Position numbers and translations under genes: made by a program
The notes under the pieces: model-generated
Told to the model about the DNA's origin: nothing
The model's database searches: none
The model's input: the letters and a program-made list of their open reading frames with translations, nothing else
DNA from: BP-133 sp040756995
GTDB taxonomy: Bacteria; Actinomycetota; Acidimicrobiia; IMCC26256; BP-133
DNA length: 64,000 nucleotides
Assembly: GCA_040756995.1 (NCBI GenBank)
Contig: JBFLYK010000013.1
Span: 62,001 to 126,000 of the forward strand
Direction of reading: 5' to 3'
Shown: positions 29,982-38,417 of the stretch, one piece after another
How positions within the stretch are numbered: position 1 is the first letter of the stretch
How the letters are laid out: every line of letters begins with the position of its first letter

Positions 29982-30409
29982 TGGCACTCATCCCCCAGGA
30001 CGCAGTACAGGTCAAGGGCCTTCGGGAGCTTCAGGCATCGCTGAAGGCCATTGACGGTGAAGCGCAGAAGGAACTCCGTGTTGCGCTGAACGCCGCTATC
30101 GAAGATCTGGCTGAGGCCGTGCGTCGGAAGGTGCCCAGCCAGAGCGGCAAGGCCCGGGCCTCCGTGAAGGCTGCGTCTGGGCAGCGTGAGGCCCGCATCA
30201 AGGCCGGTAGCGCCAAGGCGCCGTACTACCCCTGGCTGGACTTCGGCGGCAAGGTCGGGAAGAACAGGTCCGTTGACCGCAAGTTCAAGCCTGAGGGCCG
30301 TTACCTGTACCCCACGTACAAGGCCAAGCGTGGAGAGGTGCTGGAGCGTGTCGCTGACCAAATCTTTGGCCTGATTGAGAAACACGGACTGGACGCAAGT
30401 GGCAGGTAA
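29981..30409 (+). CDS. HK97 gp10-like tail component
   Basis: A 142-residue protein: AVQVKGLRELQASLKAIDGEAQKELRVALNAA helix, VPSQSGKARASVKAASGQ, PYYPWLDFGGKVGKNRSVDR, LYPTYKAKRGEVLERVADQI. This is the HK97 gp10 pattern (phage tail/neck protein with the SGxLRxSVK and YGxxxExG-type motifs). It normally lies upstream of the tube gene; here it lies between the chaperone and the tape measure, an unusual order. Overlaps the next start by 11 bp. Confidence 0.7.
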   Translation: MALIPQDAVQVKGLRELQASLKAIDGEAQKELRVALNAAIEDLAEAVRRKVPSQSGKARASVKAASGQREARIKAGSAKAPYYPWLDFGGKVGKNRSVDRKFKPEGRYLYPTYKAKRGEVLERVADQIFGLIEKHGLDASGR

Positions 30410-31382
30410 TCAAGTTCTAATCACGGTTGCTGGGGACAGCACCAGCCTGGAGCGGGCATTCGAGCGTGTCGGCTCCAGCGCCACGCAGATGGCTGGGAAG
30501 CTCGACAAGGCCGAGGGTGACGCCAAGGGCTTCGGCGCTGCAATGGACAGCGTGGGTGGCGCCGTTGGAGACAGCGAAGGCAAGTTCATGGGCGCCGCTG
30601 ACCTGCTCGATGGTCTGGGCGGCGCATTCGGTCTGCCCACTGAAGGTGCTACCAACCTCATGCGGGCCTTCGGGGACCTCTCCGGAGGGTTCGAGGTTGT
30701 GCAGGGAATGATGACCTCGGGCGCAGGCAAGCTGGCGGAATGGTTCAAGGCCACGAACGTTGCCTCTATGGCAACCAAGGTCTGGACTGGGATTCAGGCA
30801 GCGTTCAACGCAGTGATGGCTGCGAACCCTGTGGTGCTCGCCACCATTGCCATTGCCGCCCTGGCCGCTGGGATCGTGGTGGCCTACCAGAAGTCCGAGA
30901 CCTTCCGGAACATCGTGCAGGGTGCCTTCAACACGGTGAAGGGCGCTGCAGAGGGCTTCTGGAACTTCTTCTCCTCACTGCCGGACAAGATCTGGGGCAT
31001 CGCCATGAGGATCAAGGACGTGCTCGTGTGGCCCTACCGCACGGCGTTCAACCTCATTGCCGATGCCTGGAACAACACCGTTGGGCGGCTCTCGTTCGAG
31101 ATCCCCTCGTGGGTCCCAGGGGGCCTGGGGGGCAAGGGCTTCTCTATGCCCCGCCTGCAGAAGTTCCACGATGGTGGGATCGTGCCGGGTGCGCCCGGTA
31201 CCGAGGTGCCCATCCTGGCGATGGCCGGTGAGCGTGTGGTGCCCGCAGGCCAGGGCGCTGGCGGCAACGTCACGATTATCGTTCAGGGCTCCGTGACAAC
31301 GGAGCGGGAGCTTATCCGCACCATCCGCAACGGGCTCGCTGCTGAAGCCAAGCGCAGTGGCCCTGTTACGAGGCTGATCTAA
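30399..31382 (+). CDS. Tape measure protein (short)
   Basis: A 327-residue tape measure protein: NQVLITVAGDSTSLERAFER, coiled-coil/amphipathic segments, GIQAAFNAVMAANPVVLATI with the typical AANPVVL membrane-like helix, NLIADAWNNTVGRLSFEIPSW, and the C-terminal FHDGGIVPGAPGTEVPILAMAGERVVP motif of actinophage tape measures. Tail length follows protein length, so the tail would be short for a siphovirus. GTG at 30399 is preferred; the frame before it lies inside the gp10-like gene. Confidence 0.85.
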   Translation: MAGNQVLITVAGDSTSLERAFERVGSSATQMAGKLDKAEGDAKGFGAAMDSVGGAVGDSEGKFMGAADLLDGLGGAFGLPTEGATNLMRAFGDLSGGFEVVQGMMTSGAGKLAEWFKATNVASMATKVWTGIQAAFNAVMAANPVVLATIAIAALAAGIVVAYQKSETFRNIVQGAFNTVKGAAEGFWNFFSSLPDKIWGIAMRIKDVLVWPYRTAFNLIADAWNNTVGRLSFEIPSWVPGGLGGKGFSMPRLQKFHDGGIVPGAPGTEVPILAMAGERVVPAGQGAGGNVTIIVQGSVTTERELIRTIRNGLAAEAKRSGPVTRLI

Positions 31383-33220
31383 TGCCTGCCGCTGAAGACC
31401 CCACGATCACAGTCGAGATTGAGTTTGACCCTGTAGGCGCTCCCGACGTGTGGACGGACGTGTCTGCTTACTTCGTTCAGGGCAGCACCAGCCGTGGGCG
31501 GGCGCAAGAACTTGAGCGGGACCAGGCGGGCACCTGCACGCTGGAACTCCGCAACGATGACCGCCGCTTTGATCCCAGCCACGCCGCTGGGCCGTACTAT
31601 CCGAACATCAAGCCCATGCGGCGGGTGCGTGTAATCGCTGCCTATGACGACGGCCTGGGCTCCGTGGGTTACCCCGTCTTCCAGGGCTACATTGAGTCCT
31701 GGGACCAGACGTACACGTCGCAGAACGTGGCTAGCGCCACCATCTACGCCGTTGACGGCACGGCTGTCCTGGCGGGCGCTGAGCTTCCTGTGTCCGTGTA
31801 CGTGGCTGAGGTGCAGGCTGACAGCCCCACGCACTGGTGGAGGCTGAACGAGCCTGACGGACAGACAATTGCCTTTGATAGCTCGGGCAACGGCAATGAC
31901 GCCACCTACGTGGACAGTCCTATCAGGGGACAGCAGGGCCTGGTGTCTCGGGACCCCAACACGTCAACGCTGTTCGATCACCCTGTAGGGAACCTGGTGT
32001 CCTTCAGCGGTGGCCCCATCACGGCCTTCCCGTTCACCCTTGAAGCCGTTGTCATGATCCCTGAAGCTCGGGACAACGAGTTCCGGCAGATATACGACCA
32101 GGCGATTGACAGCAACAACTGGGTCAGTCTCTGGATTGAGGACACCGCCATCGGGCAACCCGGCAAGGTTGTCATAGCTATCCGCAACGGTGGAACCACG
32201 CAGCGCTCGGTTATCTCCACCTCCCGGGTGGATGACGGCTCCGTGCATCACATCGCCGTGCGGGGGGTCAGCGGCACTGAGATTCGCATGTACGTGGACG
32301 GCGTTGAGGAAACCAACGTCCTCACCGCAGGCACCGCTGTGATTCCTGCAGGGGCCTACACGGCCAACATGGGGAACTGGGTGGACACTGGCGGCGGTGG
32401 GGAGTTCGGACTTGCGGGCTACCTGCAGGACGTTGCCGTTTACAACACGGCCCTGTCTGCTGCCCGTGTCGCTGTCCACGCTGACGCTATGTCTCACCCT
32501 CGTCAGGCTGATCCGCCTGGTACCAGGATGGGATACATCCTTGACCTGGTGGACTGGCCTGCTGCCAACCGGGACCTGGACACGGGCCTCTCAGTGCTGC
32601 AGAGCGCCACGCTCGGGCAGACGGCGCTGGAGCACATCCAGAAGGTTGCTGACTCTGACTTCGGGCGTGTGTTCATCTCCAAGGACGGAGACGTGAAGTT
32701 CATTGGCAGGGCCAGCATTGGCAACACGCCTGGCCCGTACACGTTCGGGGAGGACTCCGGAGCAGGGGAGCTTGGTTACGTCGCCATCCGCCTGGACTAC
32801 AGCCGGAACCTCATCAAGAACGACGTGACCATCTCCCGCACGGACGGCGTGGCGCAGCGGGTGGTAGACACCAGCAGCCTGGCTGAGTACCAGCGGCACA
32901 GCTACTTCTCTGAGGGCCTGTTCCACGATGACGACTCGCTGAGCCTCGCTGTTGCTACGGCACTGGTGAGTGCCTACGCAGAACCCCTGCTGAGGGTGAC
33001 AGGGATTGACCTGGCCCCCCGTGGAGCCCCCGGCACGCTGTTCCCTGCAGCGCTGGGCCTGGAGCTTGGCGACAACATCACGGTCAAGCGCCGCCCCCAG
33101 GGCGTGGGTAGCGCCATCTCACAGGTCTGCGTGGTGGAAGGCATCTCCCACAGCTTTGCTGCCAAGGCGTGGAGCACCTCCCTCACCCTGTCACCTGCGA
33201 TTCCTGCACTGGGGGTCTAA
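31382..33220 (+). CDS. Minor tail protein with LamG-like domain
   Basis: A 612-residue baseplate/tail-tip protein. The N-terminal part (TVEIEFDPVGAPDVWTDVSA, RDQAGTCTLELRNDDRRFDP) is a distal-tail-like beta domain. Residues about 155-370 form a concanavalin/LamG jelly roll (HWWRLNEPDGQTIAFDSSGN, FTLEAVVMIPEAR, MYVDGVEET, LQDVAVYNTALSAARVAVHA) likely to bind cell-surface glycans. The C-terminal part (RVFISKDGDVKFIGRA) resembles tail-hub proteins. Start overlaps the tape measure stop. Confidence 0.8.
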   Translation: MPAAEDPTITVEIEFDPVGAPDVWTDVSAYFVQGSTSRGRAQELERDQAGTCTLELRNDDRRFDPSHAAGPYYPNIKPMRRVRVIAAYDDGLGSVGYPVFQGYIESWDQTYTSQNVASATIYAVDGTAVLAGAELPVSVYVAEVQADSPTHWWRLNEPDGQTIAFDSSGNGNDATYVDSPIRGQQGLVSRDPNTSTLFDHPVGNLVSFSGGPITAFPFTLEAVVMIPEARDNEFRQIYDQAIDSNNWVSLWIEDTAIGQPGKVVIAIRNGGTTQRSVISTSRVDDGSVHHIAVRGVSGTEIRMYVDGVEETNVLTAGTAVIPAGAYTANMGNWVDTGGGGEFGLAGYLQDVAVYNTALSAARVAVHADAMSHPRQADPPGTRMGYILDLVDWPAANRDLDTGLSVLQSATLGQTALEHIQKVADSDFGRVFISKDGDVKFIGRASIGNTPGPYTFGEDSGAGELGYVAIRLDYSRNLIKNDVTISRTDGVAQRVVDTSSLAEYQRHSYFSEGLFHDDDSLSLAVATALVSAYAEPLLRVTGIDLAPRGAPGTLFPAALGLELGDNITVKRRPQGVGSAISQVCVVEGISHSFAAKAWSTSLTLSPAIPALGV

Positions 33221-33997
33221 TGGCTTTCTCGTTCCCTTTCCCGACTCTGGTTGACCTGCCCCGCAGAGGTGCGGAGCAGGTCATGCAGAACCTGCGTGCC
33301 CTGGCGTCCAAGCTGGACAGGGTTGAGCGCACCTCTCCCCCTGTGGGCACCGTTGGTATGTGGGCCGGTGAGGGCGGCCTGAACCCGCCTACGGGCTGGC
33401 TGAACTGTGACGGCGCTGCTGTGTCCCGAACGACGTATGCGGACCTGTACGCCGTTGTGGGGGACACCTACGGCGCTGGCAACGGCTCAACGACGTTCAA
33501 CCTGCCGAACTTCACGGACAGGTTCCCCTACGGCAACATCACTGGGGACGTGGGTGGTACCGCTGACGCCACACTTGTCAGCCACTCGCACGGTGGGCTG
33601 ACCGGCAACGACAACCAGCACCACACGCACAGCGGCACTACGGGTGGGCAGAATGCCAACCACGGTCACGCCTTCAACCTGCTGAATCACAGCCACGTGA
33701 ACGCCAACGGCACCGTGGCAACGTTCTCAGATGACATCCACGCCCACGCTGGTGGTGCAGGGCAGGCGTCTGAGTCCCCTTAGCGCCGTGGGCGGAACGT
33801 TCTTCGGGGCCAACCTGACAACAACCGGCAACAACGACGGTGGGACCACTGCGGGGGTCAACGCTGACCACGGCCACGGCTTCACAACCGGAGGCGTGAA
33901 CAACAACCACCAGCACTTCCTTAGCGCTGAGGGTTCGTCAGCCAGTGGGGCCAACATTCCGCCCTACACAGGCGTTCGGTTCATCATCAAGTACTAG
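33220..33997 (+). pseudogene. Tail collar/fibre protein broken by a frameshift
   Basis: The first frame (33220-33783) encodes a tail-collar domain: VGTVGMWAGEGGLNPPTGWL, NCDGAAVSRTTYADLYAVVG, STTFNLPNFTDRF, then His/Gly/Asn-rich repeats. It stops at TAG in GAGTCCCCTTAG. The next frame continues without interruption as LSAVGGTFFGANLTTTGNNDGG and ends in the conserved collar C-terminus IPPYTGVRFIIKY (to 33997). A one-base loss in the C-run near 33775-33781 would explain it; restored, the protein has about 258 residues. Either an inactivating mutation, a sequencing error, or recoding. Confidence 0.75.
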
Positions 33998-34006
33998 GAG
34001 CTTCCT

Positions 34007-34231
34007 TTGGCAATCAAGAAAGTCACTCACGGCTGCGACCTCTGCGAGAACGAGGTCACGAAGGGCCACGGCGTACTGCCGCAGGGCTGGGCCTACCTGG
34101 CGTTCAGCGGCGTGGGCAAGCTGACGCTCTGCGGACCTGCCTGCGTGCGCCGTGCAGCGGACCTCATGGAGTCCGATCCTCAGACCCTGATTCAGACGGC
34201 GCACGACGCTGCACAGATACCCGAGGGATAA
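34007..34231 (+). CDS. Small Cys-rich phage protein
   Basis: A 74-residue protein with C-x2-C (HGCDLCENEV) and a later Cys pair (LCGPACVRRA) that could bind zinc; the middle contains QGWAYLAFSGVGKL. TTG at 34007 follows TAGGAG. It precedes a membrane peptide with a 1-bp overlap. Function unknown; it occupies the position of lysis genes but has no hydrolase features. Confidence 0.5.
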   Translation: MAIKKVTHGCDLCENEVTKGHGVLPQGWAYLAFSGVGKLTLCGPACVRRAADLMESDPQTLIQTAHDAAQIPEG

Positions 34232-34369
34232 ATGGAGAAGGTTAAGCCCGAAGTCCTGGTAGCCCTCGTGGGCGTGATCCTGCTGGCCGTGCTGGGGAGG
34301 GTGGACGGCGCTGCCGTGCTGACCTTCCTGGTTGGCCTGGGCCTCAAGAGCCCGCTACAGAACCCGTAG
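34232..34369 (+). CDS. 45-residue single-helix membrane protein (holin candidate)
   Basis: MEKVKPEVLVALVGVILLAV, then LGRVDGAAVLTFLVGLGLKS and PLQNP. One or two hydrophobic helices with a charged N-terminus; the second half (AAVLTFLVGLGL) could also insert. ATG at 34232 overlaps the upstream stop (TAAATG junction by one base). Last gene of the late operon, immediately before the terminator: the usual place of a holin, although no endolysin is visible next to it. Confidence 0.5.
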   Translation: MEKVKPEVLVALVGVILLAVLGRVDGAAVLTFLVGLGLKSPLQNP

Positions 34370-34393
34370 GCTGCGGACCCCTACGGCAAAGCG

Positions 34394-34417
34394 AGAGCCC
34401 CCCGGTTGGGGGGCTCT
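34394..34417. terminator. Bidirectional terminator between late genes and integrase
   Basis: AGAGCCCCCC, loop GGTT, GGGGGGCTCT: a perfect 10-bp stem followed by T-rich TGCTGTT on the plus strand and preceded by GCAAAGCG. It lies 25 bp after the last rightward gene and 5 bp before the convergent integrase stop. Confidence 0.8.
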
Positions 34418-34422
34418 TGCTG

Positions 34423-35304
34423 TTACAGGGACTCGCCTAGGGCCAGGCGTCTATGCGCTGCCGTGGCTCTCTCGTCTGCAGCGCTGGCGCCGTAGCGCCG
34501 CACCATCTGCTGCGAGCGCCAGCCAGCCAGCCGCATGAGGTCCCCTTCCTGCCCGCCTGAGGCCAGCCAACGGTGAGCGAACGTGTGCCGGAACATGTGG
34601 GCGTGGACGTGACCCACGCCTGCCTGCAGCCCACGGCGCTCCACCATCTGCGCTACGCCGCTCCGTGTCAGCGGGCCGCTGTGTCCAGGCCATAGCCCCA
34701 CAGTCACGCCAGAGGCCCGTATATGGCGTTCTAAGGCTTGCGCCGTGCGGTTGCCGAACGGAACCACCCTCACACGCCTGCCCTTCCCTAGGACCGTTAC
34801 AGAGTCTGTGGCGAGGTCCAGGTCCCCAACGGTGAGGTTCACCAGTTCCGACATGCGGATGCCGGTATCCATGAACAGGCGCAGGATGGCAACGTCACGC
34901 CTGTGGGTGCCGCAGGCCAGCAGCAGGCGCTTGCACTCAGCCACGGTCAGGATACGGATGGGGGCCTCAGGGACCATCGGTGGGCGCAGCTTCCCGAAGG
35001 GGCTGGTGCACTCCCCCTCGCTCTCCAGCCAGGCGAACAACTGCCTGAGCACCTGGTACCGGGTAGCTGCCGTACCAGGCGTGAGGCCAGCCGCAAGGCA
35101 GTCGGCAAGGTAGGCCTCCACGTGCCTCCCACGCAGCCCCTGCACGGACCCCTCAGGGTCCTCCAGGGACATGAAATCTGTGAACTTCTGCGCTGTCCAC
35201 GTGTACTTCTCTATGGAGCGTGGCGACAGGCCACGCACGGTGAGATGCCTTTCCCAGCTTCGGATGAGGCGTCCTAGCTCATGCACTTCTCTCTCCCCTC
35301 TCAC
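34423..35304 (-). CDS. int: Prophage tyrosine integrase
   Basis: A 293-residue tyrosine recombinase. It has an N-terminal SAM-like core-binding domain (about 10-100) and a catalytic domain with R150 (MDTGIRMSEL), the K region (GKGRRVRVVPF), H236-x-x-R239 (HMFRHTFAH), W262 in the His/Trp position, and nucleophile Y271 (MVRRYGAS). It is short, lacking the arm-binding N-terminal domain of lambda-type integrases, as in XerC-like phage integrases. It lies next to attR and should catalyse recombination within the 49-bp repeat. Confidence 0.9.
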   Translation of the reverse strand: MRGEREVHELGRLIRSWERHLTVRGLSPRSIEKYTWTAQKFTDFMSLEDPEGSVQGLRGRHVEAYLADCLAAGLTPGTAATRYQVLRQLFAWLESEGECTSPFGKLRPPMVPEAPIRILTVAECKRLLLACGTHRRDVAILRLFMDTGIRMSELVNLTVGDLDLATDSVTVLGKGRRVRVVPFGNRTAQALERHIRASGVTVGLWPGHSGPLTRSGVAQMVERRGLQAGVGHVHAHMFRHTFAHRWLASGGQEGDLMRLAGWRSQQMVRRYGASAADERATAAHRRLALGESL

Positions 35305-35387
35305 AGGCTCAAGGTGGCGCTGTTCGAGAGGTGGGAACGTCCCCTCAAATGAGGGGAAGTCCCCGGAACCCCTTGTTACACAAGGAA

Positions 35388-35436
35388 TCCGTGGGCGCTG
35401 AGGGTTTCGAACCCCCGACCTCCGCCTTGTAAGGGC
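35388..35436 (-). repeat. Right attachment repeat (tRNA 3'-half-like)
   Basis: The 49-bp partner of 19483-19531. On the minus strand it contains a canonical T-arm (GGGGG, TTCGAAA, CCCTC), acceptor AGCGCCC-A and anticodon loop CTTACAA, resembling a tRNA-Val 3' half, but no 5' half is found on either side. The plus-strand GACCTCCGCCT (35417-35427) and AGGCTGGAGGTC (35442-35453) make an interrupted inverted repeat around TGTAAGGGCTTTTC, the shape of a tyrosine-recombinase core site. Confidence 0.75.
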
Positions 35437-35465
35437 TTTTCAGGCTGGAGGTCTTCCTATTAGAG

Positions 35466-35596
35466 AAGGGCGCCAAAGGGCGCTCGGAGGACGTAAACCA
35501 GCAGGTCAGAGTGCCTTTCCTGCGCAGCCTTCGAGCGCCCTTTCTTGCTATGGTTACCCAAGCGTTCGCGCCCTTTTCGCGCCCTCGCCGCGCCCT
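35466..35596. repeat. Cluster of six GCGCCCT repeats before the second integrase
   Basis: AAGGGCGC at 35466 and AAAGGGCGC at 35475 in one orientation; GCGCCCTTT at 35535, GCGCCCTTTT at 35568, GCGCCCT at 35579 and 35590 in the other. Lying between the att core and an integrase gene, they look like arm-type integrase binding sites (inference). Confidence 0.5.
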
Positions 35597-35632
35597 CTTG
35601 CACAGCAGAGATCACCTATCGAGGTGTAGCAT

Positions 35633-36826
35633 TTGGCCCAGGAAGCGGCTGTTGGGGCAGCCGCTGAAAGAACTTCGTTGGGGGCCCTTATGGGGTATGT
35701 CGTCAAGCTTTCCGACAGCAGATTCAAAGCCCGATGGCGGGCACCCGACGGCAGCCTGAAGAGCAAAACGTTCCCGCTGCGACGGGAGGCCGAAGCGCAC
35801 CTGCGCCAGCAGGAGGTGGCCATCGACCGCGGCCTCTACGTCGACGAGCGCGGCGGCAAGATCACTTTCGCGGAGTGGGCGGAGCAGTACTTCGCCATCG
35901 CCAGCCGCCGCCTTGCCCGGACCAGCTACGCCCGCGACATGGTGTCGATGCGATCCCACATCCTCCCCCGCTGGGGCAAAGTGCGAATCGGCCGCATCAC
36001 GAAGTCAGAGGTCGAACGCTGGATCGTCGACCTCGGAGCCGACGGAGCGGGCGTACACGGCGCGACGCTTACCCCCGCCACCATCGAGAAGACCTACCAG
36101 ACGTTCCGGAAGGTGATGAAGGCGGCCTACGAGGCCGAGCGGATCCCTCGCCTTCCCTGCCCGGCCCACCCTCCCATCGCCCGCCAGAAGCGCAAGCCGG
36201 TCCGGTACCTGACCGAGTCCGAGGTGGCCCACCTGGCCACCGTCATCACGCCCTTCCTGGAAGCCACGATCTACGTGGCCGCCTACGGTGGGTTCCGCCT
36301 CGGCGAGCTCTTCGCCCTCCGGCTCGACGACGTCGACTGGGCCCGCGGGTCTATCCGGGTCGACGAGGGCCTGACCGATGTCGCCGGCCACCTTGCCTTC
36401 GAGGATCCGAAAACGGCTCGCGCCTTCCGCACGGTCCCCATGGCCGACCTCGCCCTCGACAAGCTCCGCCAGCACATCGAGTTCCGGGTCGACTGGAACG
36501 ACCCGCGGGCCCCGCTCTTCCTCGGTCAGGAAGGCGGCCTGCTGCGGCCCAACAACTTCCGGCGCCGCCACTTCGACCCGGCCGTGCTCCGGGCAGGCTT
36601 GGCCCCGCTGACGCCCCACGATCTGCGGCACACCGCCGCCTCGCTGTTCATCGCCGAGGGGGCCAACCCCTGGATGCTGGCCGAGATCCTTGGCCATCGC
36701 GACACGAGGATGGTCGACCGTGTCTACGGCCACCTCTTCGAGAAGGACCGTCAGGCCCTCCGGCAGCGGATGAGCGATCGGGCCCGGCGGGCGACGCTCG
36801 ACAACGTGCGTACGCTGAGCCGATAG
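35633..36826 (+). CDS. Tyrosine integrase of the second element
   Basis: A 397-residue integrase of the phage/ICE type. It has an N-terminal arm-binding AP2-like domain (LSDSRFKARWRAPDGSLKSK, DERGGKITFAEWAEQYFAIA), a core-binding domain to about residue 180, and a catalytic domain with R222 (GGFRLGELFAL), H329-D-L-R332 (PHDLRHTAAS), H355 (LGHRDTRM) and Y365 (RVYGHLF). All catalytic residues are present. TTG at 35633 follows GAGGTG; ATG at 35690 is an alternative. GC-rich codon use matches the chromosome. Confidence 0.88.
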   Translation: MAQEAAVGAAAERTSLGALMGYVVKLSDSRFKARWRAPDGSLKSKTFPLRREAEAHLRQQEVAIDRGLYVDERGGKITFAEWAEQYFAIASRRLARTSYARDMVSMRSHILPRWGKVRIGRITKSEVERWIVDLGADGAGVHGATLTPATIEKTYQTFRKVMKAAYEAERIPRLPCPAHPPIARQKRKPVRYLTESEVAHLATVITPFLEATIYVAAYGGFRLGELFALRLDDVDWARGSIRVDEGLTDVAGHLAFEDPKTARAFRTVPMADLALDKLRQHIEFRVDWNDPRAPLFLGQEGGLLRPNNFRRRHFDPAVLRAGLAPLTPHDLRHTAASLFIAEGANPWMLAEILGHRDTRMVDRVYGHLFEKDRQALRQRMSDRARRATLDNVRTLSR

Positions 36827-37154
36827 GAAAGCAGAGCGTTCGGCCACGGCGACACCGACGCCGCATACGGCCGTGGCGGCGGCAGCGGGCAGGGCGTGAT
36901 CTGTACACGCCTTGACCCCCGGGAACGCGGCGTCTGAGGGTCGGCCTCGGACGGGCTACGTCGCTCCTGCCGACGACGGGCCCGGGGGGCAGTCCCGCTG
37001 ACGCGGCCAGGGCGGAGCAGTGGTCGTTCCGGAGAAAGTTCGGCGGGATTTCTAGGCGTCCAAGTTCCCGTCCAAGTTCTCGTCCAAGGTCGACGTCCGA
37101 CGCTGCCCCCATGCGTCGAACCCACCGCCAATCTGCCATCCCGTCACTCGCATC
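36827..37154. other. Gene-free interval with 12-bp tandem repeats
   Basis: I see no credible gene here. At 37057-37092 three tandem 12-bp units begin CGTCCAAG (CGTCCAAGTTCC, CGTCCAAGTTCT, CGTCCAAGGTCG), followed by a partial ACGTCC. Iteron-like arrays of this kind mark plasmid or element origins, but three units are weak evidence. Confidence 0.4.
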
Positions 37155-37670
37155 ATGTCCCGCACCGGCCGCGACGGCGACGTCCCGGTCGCCGCGGCCG
37201 ATCAGGTCGCCGGAGGGTGCCGCCCTGCGGGCCTGGTCGCTCCGCTGGGGAACCCCGACGAGCTCGTGCTCCTCGCTTGCTCCCACCCGGAGGCGGAGCT
37301 GCTCAATCGCCTGGGCCGTTCCGCACTCACCGCCGCCGGCCGTCTCGCCGGCCCGACCGTCCGGGCCGGGGACGTCGAACTCGCTCCCGGCGACCGGGTC
37401 GTCGCCGGAGCGGGCGGGATCGGCCGGCCCGGAGGCCGAGGAGTTCCGGAAGGGAGCCCCGGCGACGTCCGTCTGGTCGACACCGCCGGGCGCTCGGTCG
37501 TCATCGACTTCCCCACCGCCGGAGTCGTTCGCCTCTCCGGGGCCCAGCTGCAGCACGCCCGCCTCCGCTACGGCTACGCCATCCCCGCCCCTCCCGGCTT
37601 CGGCGTCCGTGTCGGGGATCTCCGCCTCGCCCACCCCACCGACCTCCGCCCCGACCTCGCCGACCGGTGA
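37155..37670 (+). CDS. Relaxase/helicase-like C-terminal fragment
   Basis: A 171-residue frame with PEAELLNRLGRSALTAAGRL, AGPTVRAGDVELAPGDRVVA, RSVVIDFPTAGVVRLSGAQL and QHARLRYGYAIPAPPGFGV. This order resembles the part of MobF-type relaxases/RecD-like helicases just before the final helicase motif (LRYGYAxTxHKAQG), but that motif and all upstream nuclease and Walker motifs are missing. No good ribosome-binding site precedes it. Probably a remnant of a conjugation gene; it may still be expressed as part of the element. Confidence 0.4.
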   Translation: MSRTGRDGDVPVAAADQVAGGCRPAGLVAPLGNPDELVLLACSHPEAELLNRLGRSALTAAGRLAGPTVRAGDVELAPGDRVVAGAGGIGRPGGRGVPEGSPGDVRLVDTAGRSVVIDFPTAGVVRLSGAQLQHARLRYGYAIPAPPGFGVRVGDLRLAHPTDLRPDLADR

Positions 37671-37748
37671 GCACGTCGACGTGGTGGGCCCGGGCGCCGC
37701 CTGGGTGGCCGTCTCCCACCGCCGCACGCCCACAAGGAGGTAGATCCC

Positions 37749-38417
37749 ATGTCCCGAACTATCACCCTCGTCGGCGCCCGGGGCGGTCAGGGGACCTCAA
37801 CGGTCGCCGCCGTTCTCGCCGCCACCCTCTCCACCCACGCCCCGACCACGCTGCTCAGCCACGAGCCGCTGGCCGTGGCTCAGCTCCTGGCTGCGCCGCC
37901 GCCGCTCCCCGGCCAGGCTGTCACCGTCGTCCCCGGCCTCCGGCTCACCGGCCTCGACGGGCCACGGTCCGAATTGACGGTGGTCGACGCCGGCCGGGCG
38001 ACCAGCGCTGCGGACCTCGACGGGGAGTGCTACGCCGTGGTGCGGGGGCCGTGCTATCTGGCCCTGGCCACGCTCGTCTCGCTCTCGCTCCGCCTCGACG
38101 GGGTCGTCCTCGTTGCCGAACCCGGCCGGGCGCTCAGCGCCAAGGATGTCACCGCCGTGCTGGACGTCCCGGTGGTCGCCACCGTCCCAGTCCACCCGGC
38201 GGTCGCCCGGACGATCGACGCCGGGCTGCTGGCCGACAAGGGGCGAAGCCTGGCCGCCTTCCGTTCTCTTGAAGTGATGGCCGAGTTAGCTCAGCGAGCC
38301 GTTCGGCCCACCGAACGGACCACGGAGCCGGCGCCGCCGGTCCGTACCGCCGACGTGTCGGTCGGCCGACACGCCCCGAGTCGGTCGCACGATCTCAGCT
38401 GGGGGATGGAACCGTGA
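37749..38417 (+). CDS. ParA/MinD-like P-loop ATPase
   Basis: A 222-residue protein with a deviant Walker A GARGGQGTS at residues 9-17 (ITLVGARGGQGTSTVAAVLA), a Walker B-like LTVVDAGR, and LDGVVLVAEPGRALSAKDVT. The nucleotide-binding core is shorter than true ParA (about 250 residues) and the second switch region is weak; the tail is Pro/Arg-rich. Likely partition or positioning ATPase of the element. It begins after an AAGGAGGTAG ribosome-binding site and overlaps the next gene by 4 bp. Confidence 0.6.
   Translation: MSRTITLVGARGGQGTSTVAAVLAATLSTHAPTTLLSHEPLAVAQLLAAPPPLPGQAVTVVPGLRLTGLDGPRSELTVVDAGRATSAADLDGECYAVVRGPCYLALATLVSLSLRLDGVVLVAEPGRALSAKDVTAVLDVPVVATVPVHPAVARTIDAGLLADKGRSLAAFRSLEVMAELAQRAVRPTERTTEPAPPVRTADVSVGRHAPSRSHDLSWGMEP

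Larger units (their letters stand above)
19483..35436. mobile_element. Integrated siphovirus-type prophage (about 15.9 kb), probably defective
   Basis: The element is delimited by a 49-bp imperfect direct repeat (46/49 identical) at 19483-19531 and 35388-35436. It has visibly lower G+C and different codon use than its flanks. Genes: leftward early genes (19627-22268), a palindrome-rich control region, rightward HNH-terminase-protease-capsid-connector-tail genes (23299-34369), and a leftward tyrosine integrase at the right end. The size matches very small actinophages (some 14-17 kb). However, the portal gene lacks most of its length, the collar gene is frameshifted, and I find no endolysin, repressor or excisionase. 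Confidence 0.9.
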
